Source: Mesotaenium endlicherianum (lineage: Eukaryota > Streptophyta > Zygnematophyceae > Zygnematales > Mesotaeniaceae). Taken from it: DNA of 29,739 nt. How positions within the stretch are numbered: the first letter of the stretch is position 1; the number at the start of each line of letters is the position of its first letter. Positions 1-10,484 of this stretch are shown here, piece after piece. Under the pieces are notes generated by a model. The model worked only from the letters and a program-made list of their open reading frames with translations. It did no database searches and was not told the origin of the DNA. A program made the position numbers and the translations under genes. The stretch is from contig WELA01012722.1 of the NCBI GenBank assembly GCA_009602735.1, positions 517,990 through 547,728 of the forward strand, given 5' to 3'.

Positions 1-184
1 CCCCCCCCCCCCGGCTACGAGTAAATCTCTGACTCCAAAGGTAGCACGCAGTCGCATTTCCCCATGGCCCAAGCTTACTGCTGCGGTGGGCAACATCACC
101 AGCGGAGGCCTGAGTCTTTTGTCTTGCTGCTGGTTCCAAGTCCCCAACGTACATCTTGCCAACAAGGAGTGTGCTAGCTAAGAG

Positions 185-1302
185 CGCAATTTCCACGTAC
201 CTCTAAGAGCTTCGATGTCGAGCGAAAATTTCGTGTACCAGTAAAATTTGGTACGCAAGGGTTGTATCCGCGCGTACCTCCAGAGCTTCAACGTCGAGCA
301 GAAAATTCCACGTACCAGTCGACCTAGTACGAAATTCCGTGCGTACCTGTAGAGCTTCGACGTCGAACAATTATTCCACGTACCAAGATCCGGAACGCAA
401 AGCGTCATTTCCGCGCGTACCTGGAGAGCTTCGACGTCGACCAGAATTTACGTAGTATGATTTTTGCGCGTACTTGTAGAGCTTCGACGTCGAGCAGCAT
501 TTGCAGGTACCAGTAGATCTGGTACGCCAGCGTTATTTCTGCAGGTACCTCTAGAGCTTCGATGGAGCAGAAATTCCACGTACCAGTAGATCTGGTACAT
601 TAGCGTTATTTCTGCACGTACCTGTAGAGCTTCGACGTGGAACAGACATTCCACGTACCAGGAGATCTAATACCATCGAAGAGTTACTTCCGCACGTACC
701 TGTAGATCTTCGACGTCGAGCAGTCGAGCAGTAATTCCACGTACCGGTAGATCTGGTACGTAAAGTGTTTATCTTCGCGCACGTCCCTGTAACTTCGACG
801 TCGAGCAGCAATTTGACGTTCCAGTAGATCCCCAACGCAAGCTTTATTTTCGCACGTACATGTCGAGCTTCGACATCGAGCAGCATTTCCTCGTACCAGT
901 AGATCTGGTACGTTAGCGATATTTCCGCACGTACCTGTATAGAGCTTCGAACAGAAACTCCACGTACCAGTAGATCTCGAACGAAAGCGTGATTTTTGCG
1001 CGTACTTGTAAAGCTTCGACGTTGAGCAGCATTTCCATGTACCAGTAGAATTGGTACGTCAGCTTTAGTTCTGCACGTACCTCAAGAGGTTCAACGTCGA
1101 GCATAAATTTCACGTACCAGTAAATCTGGTACCATCGAAGAGTTACTTCCGCACGTACCTGTGGAGCTTCGACGTCGAGCAGGCGAGCAGTAATTTATGT
1201 ACCAGTAGATCTGGTACGTCACGTATTTTGCGCGTACCTGTATAGAGCTTCGACGTCGAGCAGAAATTCCACGTACCAACAGATCTAATACATTAGTAAA
1301 TT
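185..1302. repeat. Palindromic satellite array, about 15 diverged copies
   Basis: About fifteen copies of a GAGCTTCGACGTCGAGC-like core can be placed, mostly 69 to 85 bp apart with one 53-bp step. Each unit joins two self-complementary parts: one centred on TCGACGTCGA, and GTACCAG-TAGAT-CTGGTAC, which can pair as a 7-bp stem. A T-rich linker ending in GCACGTACC separates them. Copies differ by substitutions and small indels, so the array is old. Open frames on the minus strand here are products of the repeat and not genes. I do not recognise the family. Confidence 0.85.
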
Positions 1303-2702
1303 GAGTTTGCGGTTGAGAGCCAAACTGCACTCCGTTCGACTGCCATGGCGGCCTCTAGCGAAGGCGTTCGTTAAGTCCTAGGAGATGCTAACACGTAATC
1401 TTGATCATGTGCACGCTTGTCCGGATCTAGCTTCCTGTCGCTAGTAGCCTAGTCCCTAGCAATGGCATCCGCTTCTGTAGTTTTGGCTACGGCACACCCG
1501 CGTTTAGGATTTGCAACCCTAGATACGACACACCCTCCTCCCTTAGACGTGTCTTGTCCTAATTGCCACCGTAAGTTCAAGAATCTGCGTGGTTTAGGTG
1601 GTCACCGTAAGTCATGCCTTTTAAAATCTGCTAGGTCTGCTCTAGTTCTGAGCAACGGTGGCCCATCCGATTCTGGGCCTACGCCTGAGCAATGGGGGTG
1701 GGCTCGTATTTTCTTTCCTACGGAGATATTTCAGCCATGTAGACTTAGCTGTAGGCGACGGGTTCCTTATAAGCTCAGACCTATGTTCTCCCAAGCATTC
1801 TGTATCCCCTTGTGACAAGTTTCTAAAGAGCCTGATGATATGGGGGGTTGGTTCTTGCTCCTTAGTTTCCAACGCCTCCTATTGTGGACCCCCCCTAATG
1901 CGTTAGTGAAGGGCCATCGCTACATACGCCCACGTATTCAGAGATTTCTTAGGGGCGAGTGGAGGGAATTGGCTGAAGAGTTCTTGGCGGCTTTGCATTC
2001 CCTTCCGCCTCCCACTAGTGACGTAGTGGGTGAAGACACGGATAGAGCTCGACGCGGTGTTAGGTTAGCTAAGGTTGGGGACTTAGGGAAGGCCCGCGAA
2101 GCTCTCCTCCCCAATGCGCCAGCACCTGACACTTCAGCCACCATTGAGCGTCTGCAAGCACTCCACCCAGCCTCCTCTTCCCCTTTGCCCGATCAGATTA
2201 CTAATTACTCACCTACAGCACCTCTAGAGTTGGAGGAGGGTGCTCTTAGTCCCGCCCTACGATCGGCACCTAACAGATCGGGGGGCGGACCTTCAGGCAC
2301 AGTCTTTGAGCTTTTTAAGGACATATGCATGGATGCTAGTTCTAAAGCATTCCGCGCCTTCTTCACCGTGTGCGGCCTTATTGCTCAGGGTCGGAATCCA
2401 CTTGGAGCAGCACATCTACTGGCATCATCCAGGCTCGTGGCTATGGCCAAGGGGGATGCAGGCGTTTGCCCCATTAATGTGAGGGAGGTGTTGTATCGTC
2501 TTCCAGCCCGAGCCATAGCCTCCCAGCTTTGCGACCCCTTTGAGGCTCACTTTGCTCCGGACCAGTTCGGAGTGGCTCTCCAGGGGGGGTGTGAGGCAAT
2601 TGCCGCGTTCATCCAGACGTCGCGGGAGGTGGATCCATCCCTATGGGTTCTCCAGGTGGACGTGGCCAACGCCTTCAACACCATCGACCGTGGAGTCATC
2701 TT

Positions 2703-2749
2703 CGACGAGCTTCATGATAGCACCTNCGACGAGCTTTNCATGATAGCAC
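2703..2749 (+). repeat. 24-bp direct duplication containing two N bases
   Basis: CGACGAGCTTCATGATAGCACCT is followed by a second copy with an extra TN inside it. The N bases are at 2726 and 2738. The duplication shifts the LINE frame by 26 nt, and collapsing it recovers a continuous RT frame. An assembly or base-calling artefact is more likely than a real duplication. Confidence 0.6.
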
Positions 2750-3024
2750 CTGTTCCAGCCTTATCCCTTTCATGCGGGCATTCTACGGGTCCTCGTCTCC
2801 CCTCTACTATGCGCATGTGGATGGGAGTTTGACGACTTTGTCATCCGCTACTGGGACCCGTCAGGCTGACCCCTTTGGAGGGACCTTGTTTGCTCTTGGA
2901 CACCTGCGTGCTCTCCGCTTGACCCGTCAGGCTTTCCTTGCAATACATGTCCCATCGTATGCAAATGATACGCCCTTGGTAGGTCATATGGACCAGTTGG
3001 GCGCTGCCTTTTCCTCTCTCGAGG

Positions 3025-3029
3025 TTCAC
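3025..3029. repeat. Target-site duplication of element A, left copy
   Basis: TTCAC lies directly before the TGTAGTGA start of the LTR and is repeated exactly after the right LTR. Confidence 0.93.
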
Positions 3030-3530
3030 TGTAGTGATTTGAGTTATAATATATTAGTGTGCATATATTTTAATGCTTTTGAATATATTTGGAGTAGTAT
3101 TGTGTGGAGTCAAGTGTGAATAGATACTCTAGTGACTTGGTTCATGTCCTTTGAACCTTCAAAGGCATTTTCGAAGTTAGAGGAAGGACCTAGAAGAACT
3201 CCATATGGCAAAAGTCAAATGTGCCATTTTTAGGTCAAAAGGACATGCGTACATTATTCTAGAAAGAGGTGGCAAGTTTTGGGATGCATTGGGTGCCAAC
3301 ACATCAACATGCACCACCCTAGAAATTACTTATGTAGCAAGTATATAAACAAGAGCTAGAGCATAGAAAGACATTCCAAATCACTCATGTACTTGCCAAA
3401 TTCCAGACATATATTAACTTTAAGAAGCCATCTCTTTTTCAAAAATCTACCACTTGTGTTCAAAGATCCTTGTCTTGAATAGATAAAGTATTATAATTCA
3501 CTAAGTACTTTATCTGTCTGTTTCACTACA
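3030..3530 (+). repeat. 5' LTR of element A
   Basis: The 501-bp repeat starts TGTAGTGA and ends TCACTACA, an 8-bp perfect inverted terminal repeat. It aligns along its full length with the right LTR, with about 45-50 differences counted by eye, roughly 90% identity. That implies an insertion clearly older than element B. Confidence 0.95.
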
Positions 3531-3531
3531 G

Positions 3532-3543
3532 TGGTATCGGAGC
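3532..3543 (+). promoter_or_regulatory. Primer-binding site of element A
   Basis: TGGTATCGGAGC begins 2 nt after the LTR. It matches the common plant initiator-tRNA-Met complement TGGTATCAGAGC except for G at position 8. Element B carries the same variant. Confidence 0.85.
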
Positions 3544-3567
3544 TAGGCACTTTGGTGGCACAAGCAG

Positions 3568-4872
3568 ATGGCCGATCCTCAAGACCAACAACAAGCTTTC
3601 GAAGGAAGGCCTTCCTCTCTAAAAGATAATCCTCCAGCACCGATGGGAGAGCCCACTCAAGAAAATCTGCAACAACAAGAAGCACAACAGGGAGGAGCAC
3701 ACCCTCCAGCAGCGCCGATGGGAGAGCCCACTCAAGAAAATCTGCAACAACAAGAAGCACCACAGGGAGGAGCACACCCTCCAGCAGCGCCGATGGGAGC
3801 TCCGTGAAATCTTGTGGCAGCCGCTATAGCAACGTTGACCCCATCACAAGGAGTTCCCGCAAATGAGTGGGCAGCCTTCCTAATGACCGTCCACAACCAA
3901 GTGGGCTTGGCCACCTATGAAGCAACCGTGCAAGCGTCAAGAGAAGCTATGGCTGCCATGGTTGCCCCTATTGCGAGCAACGCTCAAAATCCAGCCCCGG
4001 CTCAAGCGCCTCCACAAGAGCCTACAAGAGCAAGGAAACTCATCAAGCCCGGCAAACCAGACACTTTCAATCTTGAAAGAGGAGCCAAACTGAATCTGTG
4101 GCTCTACCAAGTGGAGACATACCTCATATTTCTTCAAGTACCCGAGGAGGACTACGTCCCTTTTGCCGTTACCTTGCTCAGAGGAGCAGCAACATCATGG
4201 TGGCGTAACTATCAAGCGGCTGTATATCAAGCTGTGGCGCATCCCGTACCCGGCCAAGAGCCCCCACCATCATATGCAAGATGGGTGGATTTTCGTGAAG
4301 CCCTCCAGAAGCAATTCATGCCCATCAATGCGGAGAAAATTGCTCGTGAAAAGCTTCGCCATCTCAAACAAACAACGTCCAATCTAGAGTATACATCCAG
4401 AGTTCACGCCCTCACTCTTGAGATCCCCAACATGTCGCTCGAGGAGAAGATTGATAATTATGTGTCTGGCCTCAAGCCCAAGGTGGCAAAGAAAGTGGAA
4501 TTGCGCGACTAGACGGACTTTTCGAAGATTATTGAAGTGGCTCAAAAGGTGGATACCTTGGATTTCAAGCACTCCGTACCTTCATCTTCATGAGCACCGG
4601 CAACGCGGGTGTACGCAGCCCCTTCCACATCCGAATCTAAACCCACACCCATGAAAGGAGTTATTAGCAGGGACCCCGCGGCTGCCCCGAAGAGTGGAAG
4701 ACCCTCCAATGACACTTATGATGCAAGAAACCAGCAAGGAGTGAAAGCAAGACTCTCTCCGATTGAGAAAGAAGCTCTCATGACGGCTGTACTAAGCTTT
4801 TATTGTAAGATAAAGGGCCATCGTGCACTCTCATGCCCTAAGAAGTTGTCAAAAATCGGACAGCGCCGGTAG
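3568..4872 (+). pseudogene. gag: Element A gag, broken
   Basis: The ATG 25 nt after the primer site opens a Gag frame with an exact-period 75-bp (25-residue) in-frame repeat near the N-terminus, units starting at 3643 and 3718, rich in Gln, Ala and Pro. A retrotransposon gag core follows, recognisable by LLRGAATSWW and a KQFMP...R-E-L-LKQT stretch. In-frame stops occur at 3805 (TGA), 4510 (TAG) and 4591 (TGA). The C-terminal zinc knuckle should read C-x2-C-x4-H-x4-C but begins with Ser (SFYCKIKGHRALSC), so one zinc ligand is lost. A -1 change of frame near 4850 leads into the protease. Confidence 0.85.
3643..3792 (+). repeat. Two tandem 75-bp units in element A gag
   Basis: Two nearly identical 75-bp units beginning ATGGGAGAGCCCACTCAAG lie head to tail, and a third unit has started at 3793. 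The period is a multiple of three, so the repeat adds 25 residues without shifting frame. Confidence 0.9.
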
Positions 4873-6262
4873 GCCAGGAGCCTATCACCCCAAGACCCAC
4901 TTCACGAGAAGACAACAAGCCAAGTGAGGTGGAGACCCCCGTTGAAGACGACGTTCCAGCCCCAATGAGTTTGAGAGGTTACCTTGGAGGAGAGAAGGTC
5001 CACATCTTGGTGGATAGCGGAGCTCAAGGCAACTTCATCGCTGCAGATTTTGCCACCAAGCACAGTATTACTATGCGAACTCTTGACCACGACGAGGAGA
5101 TCATGATGCCTGACGGATTCTCCTATACTACCCCTTCCAAGAAGACGTACCCCTTGGCACTCTCTATCAAGTTCTTCAAGGATAGAGTAGTGTTCTCCCC
5201 CATGCAATTGGGCAGTACGACGTCATCCTAGGGACGCCTTGGTTGACCAAGCACAACCCCCAAGTTGATTGGAGGGACGGTACAATCAAGATCAAGAATG
5301 ACATCACTTCAAGAATTTGTATTTTGCGTGCAATCCAAAATATCCAGATCCAAGACATCAAGAAGCCGGCACACGAGATGCTATTGTCCGCCCTCCAACT
5401 CAAGAGACTTGTGAGGAAGGGACACGAGCTTCTTTTGGCCTTGATCACGCCAAAAGACATCAAGAAAGACATCGAGAGTCAAGAAGGCAGCCCCCTTCCC
5501 AAGAAGATATAAGAAGTCTTAGAGGACTACAAAGAAGTATTCTCCCCGGAATTGCCCAAGGGCCTACCCTCCAAGAGATTCGTAGACCACAAGATAGAGT
5601 TGGAGCTCGGAAGCAAGCCCATCTCTCGGCCTACGTTCAAAATGTCATACACGGAGCTAGACGAAGTCAAGAAGCAAATCAAGGAGCTACTGGAGCATGG
5701 CTTCATTCGACCTAGCAAGTCGCTATTTGGAGCTCCGGAGCTATTTGTCAAGAAGAAGGATGGTACCTTGAGGATGTGTGTGGACTATCGCGCCCTCAAC
5801 AAGATCACCATCAAGAATCGATACCCGCTGCCGCGCATGGATGAGCTCATGGACCGGCTGGTTGGAGCCAAGTACTTCACGAAGATTGACTTACGGAGCG
5901 GCTACCACCAGATTCGCATCGCAGAACCGGACATAGAGAAGACGGCATTCAGGACAAGATATGGACATTTTGAGTTTATGGTCCTGCCATTTGGACTCAC
6001 CAACGCGCCAGCAACTTTCATGACTATGATGAACACCATATTTCAGCCCATATTGGACAGATTTGTGGTGGTATTCATCGATGACATCCTTATCTACAGC
6101 AAGACCCTTGAAGAGCATGCGAGACACTTGAAAGAGGTCCTCGAAGTATTAAGCAAAATAAGCTATTTGCAAAGGAGTCGAAGTGCAAGTTTGCTAAACA
6201 AGAAGTGGAGTTCCTAGGTCTCCACGTGACTGCTGATGGCTTCAAGATGGACCCTAAGAAGA
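4869..6262 (+). pseudogene. pol: Element A pol, 5' part: protease and reverse transcriptase
   Basis: The aspartic protease is marked by LVDSGAQGNF with the DSG catalytic triad near 5013. The frame slips near 5210, just before the YDVILGTPWL strand of the same domain, and a TAA at 5510 follows in the linker. The RT has [21 protein letters not shown] (motif A Asp), [12 protein letters not shown] (motif B) and VVVFIDDIL, so both catalytic Asp of the FIDD box remain. Another frameshift lies near 6160, after which the frame continues to FKMDPKK, where the solo LTR interrupts it. Confidence 0.9.
6258..6262. repeat. Target-site duplication of the solo LTR, left copy
   Basis: GAAGA precedes the TGTAATGA start of the solo LTR and is repeated exactly at 6981-6985. 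Confidence 0.9.
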
Positions 6263-6980
6263 TGTAATGAATCAGTATATTGGTTGATATAATTTTCATT
6301 TAAATATTTTAATTAAATAAGTTCAGCCTGTTGAACTTTAGTTAATATTCAGTCTGCTGTACTTCATTAAATAATCAGTTTAATGACTCAGCCGGGGGCA
6401 GTAGGCTGAAGTCAACTCAGGTCAGCTTGCTGACACATTCTTTGACAGCCAACTGACTTCCGTACTCGGTGGCAGCGAACTGCCTAGATATGCATTTAAG
6501 TGTGGTGTGCTAGATGAATGGCCAGATGACATCCTTAGGATGGATGGCGATTCGGAATGATGGGAGATGGCGGTGGATTTGGTTAACCGAGGTCCTACCA
6601 ACGTGGTTAACTCTCGGGTAGGCGGTGCCATCGCACTGGCCGTTGAACAGTAAACTCATTGTATGTACATATGCTAGGTATTGCTCTCATGTTCGGCATT
6701 TGGAAACGAGGCCAACTCTTTTGTACTGCTTACTGAGAGAGATCTGAATCCAAGGCGAGAAGCCATTGATTTGCACTGTCTTCTAGCCTTGCTTATGTGT
6801 GAGTTAACTGATTGCATTATTGATGCTAGCTCACTTCCATTTAACTCCAAGTGTTGTCAACTGCTAGTACGTTGTCTTTTGCTGTTTAATCAATTAACAG
6901 AAAATACCATAAAGATTACTTGCTGATATAAAGATCTTCATTAATTGTCAAACGCCTATTTGGTAAGTCGATTCATTTCA
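6263..6980 (+). mobile_element. Solo LTR of the element B family inside element A pol
   Basis: The 718-bp segment starts TGTAATGAATCAGTATATT and ends GATTCATTTCA, as do both LTRs of element B, and aligns with them along its length while looking more diverged. No internal element sequence accompanies it. It is flanked by GAAGA on both sides, and removing it with one GAAGA copy rejoins RT to the following domain in frame (MDPKK then TTVVEEWP). It therefore arose by insertion of a whole element and later recombination between its LTRs. Confidence 0.93.
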
Positions 6981-9206
6981 GAAGACCACGGTGGTGGAGG
7001 AATGGCCAACTCCCACAACCAAGAAAGAATTCCAATCATTCTTGGGATTTGCTAATTGGTACAGGAGATTCATCAAGAGCTTCTCGCACAGAGCAGCCCC
7101 TCTCACGGATCTACTGAAGAAAGACAAGCCATATGTTTGGACCAAGAAAGAGGAGGAAGCATTCCAACAACTGAAGCAAAGATTGACAACATCCCCGGTG
7201 CTCACACTTCCAAGTCCAAACCCAAATTGGCCCTTCCACGTCATCATCGATGCATCTTCTTATGCAATAGGAGCAATCCTGCTTTAAGATCAAGGCAAGG
7301 GACTGCAGCCCATTGCCTACGAGTCAAGGAAGCTAAATCTAGTCGAGCAAAATTATACAACCACGGAGCGAGAGGCGTTGGCGATTGTACATGCCTTGAA
7401 GGTTTGGCGCTGCTACGTTGAAGGACGCAAGGTACTGGTCACTACGGACCACGAGGCGTTGAAGCACCTCCAGACGCAGCCGTATCTCTCAAGGAGACAA
7501 GCAAGATGGAGCGGATACTTGCAACAATACAACATCACGATTCAGTACCAGCCCGGCAAGACAAACCCGGCTGACCCCCTCTCAAGATTGCAATCAAACG
7601 CAGTGATGGTATCCCTGCAANCAAACGCAGTGATGACATCCCTGAAGACAGGTATGGAAGCTCAATTTTCAGCCGCCTATGAAAGAGACCCTTACTACAA
7701 TAATGGAGAAGCAGTCTTGGACCCATACAAGAAGCAAGAAGGCAATTATTGGGTGAGGCAAGACACGGGCCAGAGATGTGTTCCTCATGACTTAGATCTC
7801 CAGCTCTTGCTCCTACGAGAAGCACACGACAGCCCTCTTGGAGGACACTTTGGAATCCTAAAGACCACGGGCGTTCTAGCCAGACCTTATTGTTGGCCAG
7901 GCATGTCTAAGCAAGTCAAGGAGTACTGCAGGAGCTGTGACACATGCCAAAGAGTCAAGCCATCATTACAAAAGGCGGAAGGACTCCTCCAACCACTACC
8001 AATCCCCAAAAGACAATGGACGGACATCTCGATGGACCTTATCGTGGACCTGCCCGTGACACCTCGAGGCCATAATGCAATACTCATGGTGGTGGACAGA
8101 CTTACTAAGATGGCTCATTTTATTCCCACGACGACTAAGGCTATAGCACCACAACTTGCAAGACTCATCTTTGGCAACATCTTCCGACTCCATGGACTAC
8201 CATCAAGAATTGTGTCGGATAGAGGTTCAAGATTCACAAGTCATTTTTGGAAAAATTTCTTCAAGAACTTGGGTACATCGCTGGATATGTCCACTGCTTA
8301 CCACTCACAATCAAATGGGCAAACCAAGCGAATGAATCGTACCCTAAAGACCTCTCTAAAGGCCTACGTGTCTACTCTGGAGCAAGATTGGGACATGTAC
8401 TTGACCCCCCTGGAGTTTGCCTACAACAACTTGACGCAGGCCTCTATCCAAGAGTCCCTATTCTTCCTCAACTATGGCTTCCATCCAACCACGTCGCTGA
8501 GCTTCACGGCTGGCCATGATGAAGTGCTTGCAGTAACAAATTTTAGGAGACATTAGAAGCAGCCCTTACAGCAGCAAAGAAAGCTCTACAACAGGCGCAA
8601 GATGCTCAAGCAAGAGTTGCAAACAGGTCTAGAAGAGAAATTACGTACAGAGTGGGTGACAACGTGTTACTATTATCCAAAAATATTTCTCTCAACAATA
8701 TGCCTGCCGGCAGCAAGTTCTCTCCCAAGTATTTGGGACCCTTCAAGATTATCCAGCAAGTCAACCCCGTTGCTTTCAAGCTAGAACTTCCCCAGACTAT
8801 GCACATCGATCCCGTGTGCCACGCTTCCTTCTTCAAGCGATATGTACAACCCGACAACAAGTTCCCAGGACGTGTGACAATCCCACCAACCCCAACAATA
8901 GTGGAAGATTATTTGGAGTACAAAGTGGAAGACATAGTGACTATGAGAACTTTCAGGAGACAACAGCAATACTTGATCAAGTGGAAAGGATATCCAGATT
9001 CTGAGGATAGTTGGGTGGCGACGCACTACCTTGATAAAGTTCAGAGAAAGCTGAAACGCTTCCATGCCGCCAATCCCCATCTTGGACCAGCCCCAAGTCT
9101 CTCTATTAGAAGCCCCAAGACTTCAGGGAGGCAGCCTGCCACCATCAAGAAGCAGCAGAAGACCCCTTGGAGGCAGCCTGCAAGAACCACAAAGAGGAAA
9201 AAATGA
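6981..9206 (+). pseudogene. pol: Element A pol, 3' part: RNase H, integrase, chromodomain
   Basis: The frame resumes with the connection region (SFLGFANWYRRFI) and RNase H, which has VIIDASSYAIGAIL, the Glu of TEREALAIVHAL and TTDHEAL. A TAA at 7285 interrupts it. The integrase has an HHCC finger (HDSPLGGH, then CRSCDTC) and the DDE core Asp residues (VVDRLTK, VSDRGSRF), but the third catalytic residue is Lys: QTKRMNRT where QTERxNRT is usual. A 27-bp in-frame duplication with an N lies near 7591-7644, and a frameshift occurs near 8540. The C-terminus is a chromodomain (YLIKWKGYPDSEDSW), expected to direct integration to marked chromatin, followed by a basic tail. Confidence 0.9.
7591..7644 (+). 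repeat. 27-bp in-frame duplication with one N
   Basis: CAATCAAACGCAGTGATGG is repeated at a 27-bp period, and the N at 7621 aligns with T of the first copy. The unit is a multiple of three, so the frame survives. It may be real or may be an assembly artefact, as at 2703-2749. Confidence 0.6.
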
Positions 9207-9965
9207 CATTAGACACTTTTCTCTTCTCGCAGTTTCTGGACAGAGAACTAAAATTGCTGTTGTTGATAGGGTTCTACATATTAAATTCTAAAATTTTAAT
9301 TGGCTGTAGTCCATAAGTAGCCAATTATTTAGAATCCAAGTTTGCTCAATTTGAAGCACTGGTGAGAGAGATATGATGCTCTGAGTAGAAGGGGATGAGG
9401 CTGCTGGCATTATTAGGGAAGAATATGCCTTTTGACATTGTGCCCTCCCCTGAACTTGGAATGCTCTGAAAATCAAGACTATGGTAGAATTCCTTACTGC
9501 GCCCATTTAGAGTCAAAATTTGCAGAATTTGAAGAAGTATAAAAGGACTTATGATTTTCAGAAGTTTCTGCACAGGTTTGGAGGAGTGCCTATTCTCTCA
9601 GCTCCCAACAACACTCCAGAAATTAGAATGCTCTCAAATTCGGCGACCCCGTAGAGTTCTTCGACGCAATCTGTCTGGCACTAGAATTTTTAGATTTGGA
9701 GCAGTTCTGTGGACACTTTGAATTTTTGAATTTGTGGCAGATTCTGGGCCAACTTGTACAATTATCTTTATCATCAAGGAGTAGGCTAGCCAATAAGGTC
9801 ACACCACCCACGACCTTGCCTAGTCTACCTTACATGTGTAGCACCTGACTTGGCGCCTTTGACTAGTCCTCGTCACATATGTGGCATCTGACTTGAAGCT
9901 GTTGACTAGTCTGCTCAACAAGTGTAAGGCCTGACTTGACGCGCCGAGACATCGCTTTTTCTGTC
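9207..9965 (+). other. Element A 3' noncoding region with a 43-bp triplicated motif
   Basis: No coding frame is supported between the pol stop and the right LTR. Near the end a motif built around CTGACTTG, following a GTGTAGCAC- or GTGGCAT-like lead, recurs at 9845, 9888 and 9931, a period of 43 bp, with GACTAGTC between copies. The function is unknown; tandem repeats upstream of the polypurine tract could belong to the RNA or second-strand signals. Confidence 0.6.
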
Positions 9966-9975
9966 GGGGGAGTGA
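9966..9975 (+). promoter_or_regulatory. Polypurine tract of element A
   Basis: GGGGGAGTGA abuts the right LTR. A purine run at this place is where RNase H leaves the plus-strand DNA primer in Ty3/gypsy elements. It is purine-rich but contains one T. Confidence 0.7.
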
Positions 9976-10479
9976 TGTAGTGATTTGAGTTATAATATAT
10001 TAGTTAACTTTTATTTTAATGCTTTTGAATATATTTGGAGTAGTTTTGTGTGGATTCAGGTGTGAATAGATACTCTAGTGACTTGGTTCATGTCCTTTGA
10101 ACCTTCTAGTGCATTTTTGAAGTTAGAGGAAGGACCTAGAAGAACTCCATGTGGCAAAAGTCAAATGTGTGCTTTTTTTAGGTTAAAAGATCATGTGTAC
10201 ATTAATCTAGAAAGAGGTGGCAAGTTTTGGGATGTGTTGGGTGCCAACACATCAACATGCACCTTCCTAGAAATTTCTTATGTAGCAATTATGTTAACAA
10301 GAGCTAGAACATAGAAAGACATTCCAGAATCACTCTTGTACTTGCCAAATTCCAGAAATATATGAACTTTCAAAAGCCATCTCTTTTTCAAAAAGCTACC
10401 ACTTGTGTTCAAAGATTCTTGTCTTGTATAGATAAAGTATTATATTTCACTAAGTACTTTATCTATCTGTTCCACTACA
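9976..10479 (+). repeat. 3' LTR of element A
   Basis: The 504-bp partner of the left LTR starts TGTAGTGA and ends TCCACTACA, so one base of the terminal inverted repeat has changed. It is followed at once by the TTCAC duplication. Confidence 0.95.
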
Positions 10480-10484
10480 TTCAC
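10480..10484. repeat. Target-site duplication of element A, right copy
   Basis: TTCAC is identical to the copy before the left LTR. Joining the LINE across the element with one copy keeps the frame across the junction. Confidence 0.93.

Larger units (their letters stand above)
1462..3029 (+). pseudogene. LINE ORF piece 1: zinc finger and reverse transcriptase palm
   Basis: The first ATG opens a frame with a Cys/His finger, C-x2-C-x12-H-x3-C, whose GLGGH core resembles plant QALGGH-type fingers. A TGA at 1813-1815 interrupts the frame, which then continues in the same register with a WFLLL...LLWTPPN stretch and an arginine-rich linker typical of these LINE ORFs. The RT follows: LQVDVANAFNT is motif A with its catalytic Asp, RQADPFGGTLFAL is motif B, and YANDT stands where YADDT is expected, so one catalytic Asp is Asn. 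A 24-bp duplication carrying two N bases near 2703-2749 breaks the frame. Collapsing it restores the register, so it may be an assembly error. The piece stops at the 5-bp duplication flanking element A. Confidence 0.8.
3030..10479 (+). mobile_element. Ty3/gypsy chromovirus-type LTR retrotransposon A, degenerate
   Basis: Two LTRs of about 500 bp enclose gag, protease, RT, RNase H, integrase and a chromodomain in that order. This order and the terminal chromodomain define a Ty3/gypsy chromovirus. Its ends form the inverted repeat TGTAGTGA/TCACTACA on the left, and a perfect 5-bp target duplication flanks it. Several stops and frameshifts, an embedded solo LTR, and an altered integrase catalytic Glu make it non-functional. 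It lies inside the LINE RT region. Confidence 0.95.

Noticed and set aside
1-12. C12 run at the window start and G run at its end as telomeric or structural signals
   Set aside because: Single homopolymers at the ends are better explained by contig breaks; no repeat unit follows.
185-1302. A CRISPR-like regular repeat array
   Set aside because: Units are diverged, joined without unique spacers, irregular in length, and in a eukaryotic context.
178-1330. Several overlapping minus-strand open frames of 60 to 110 codons
   Set aside because: They are built wholly from the satellite unit and repeat the same peptide; no gene features.
4840-4860. Programmed frameshift between gag and protease in element A
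   Set aside because: The A-rich stretch does not form a phase-correct slippery heptamer, and this element has many random frame breaks.
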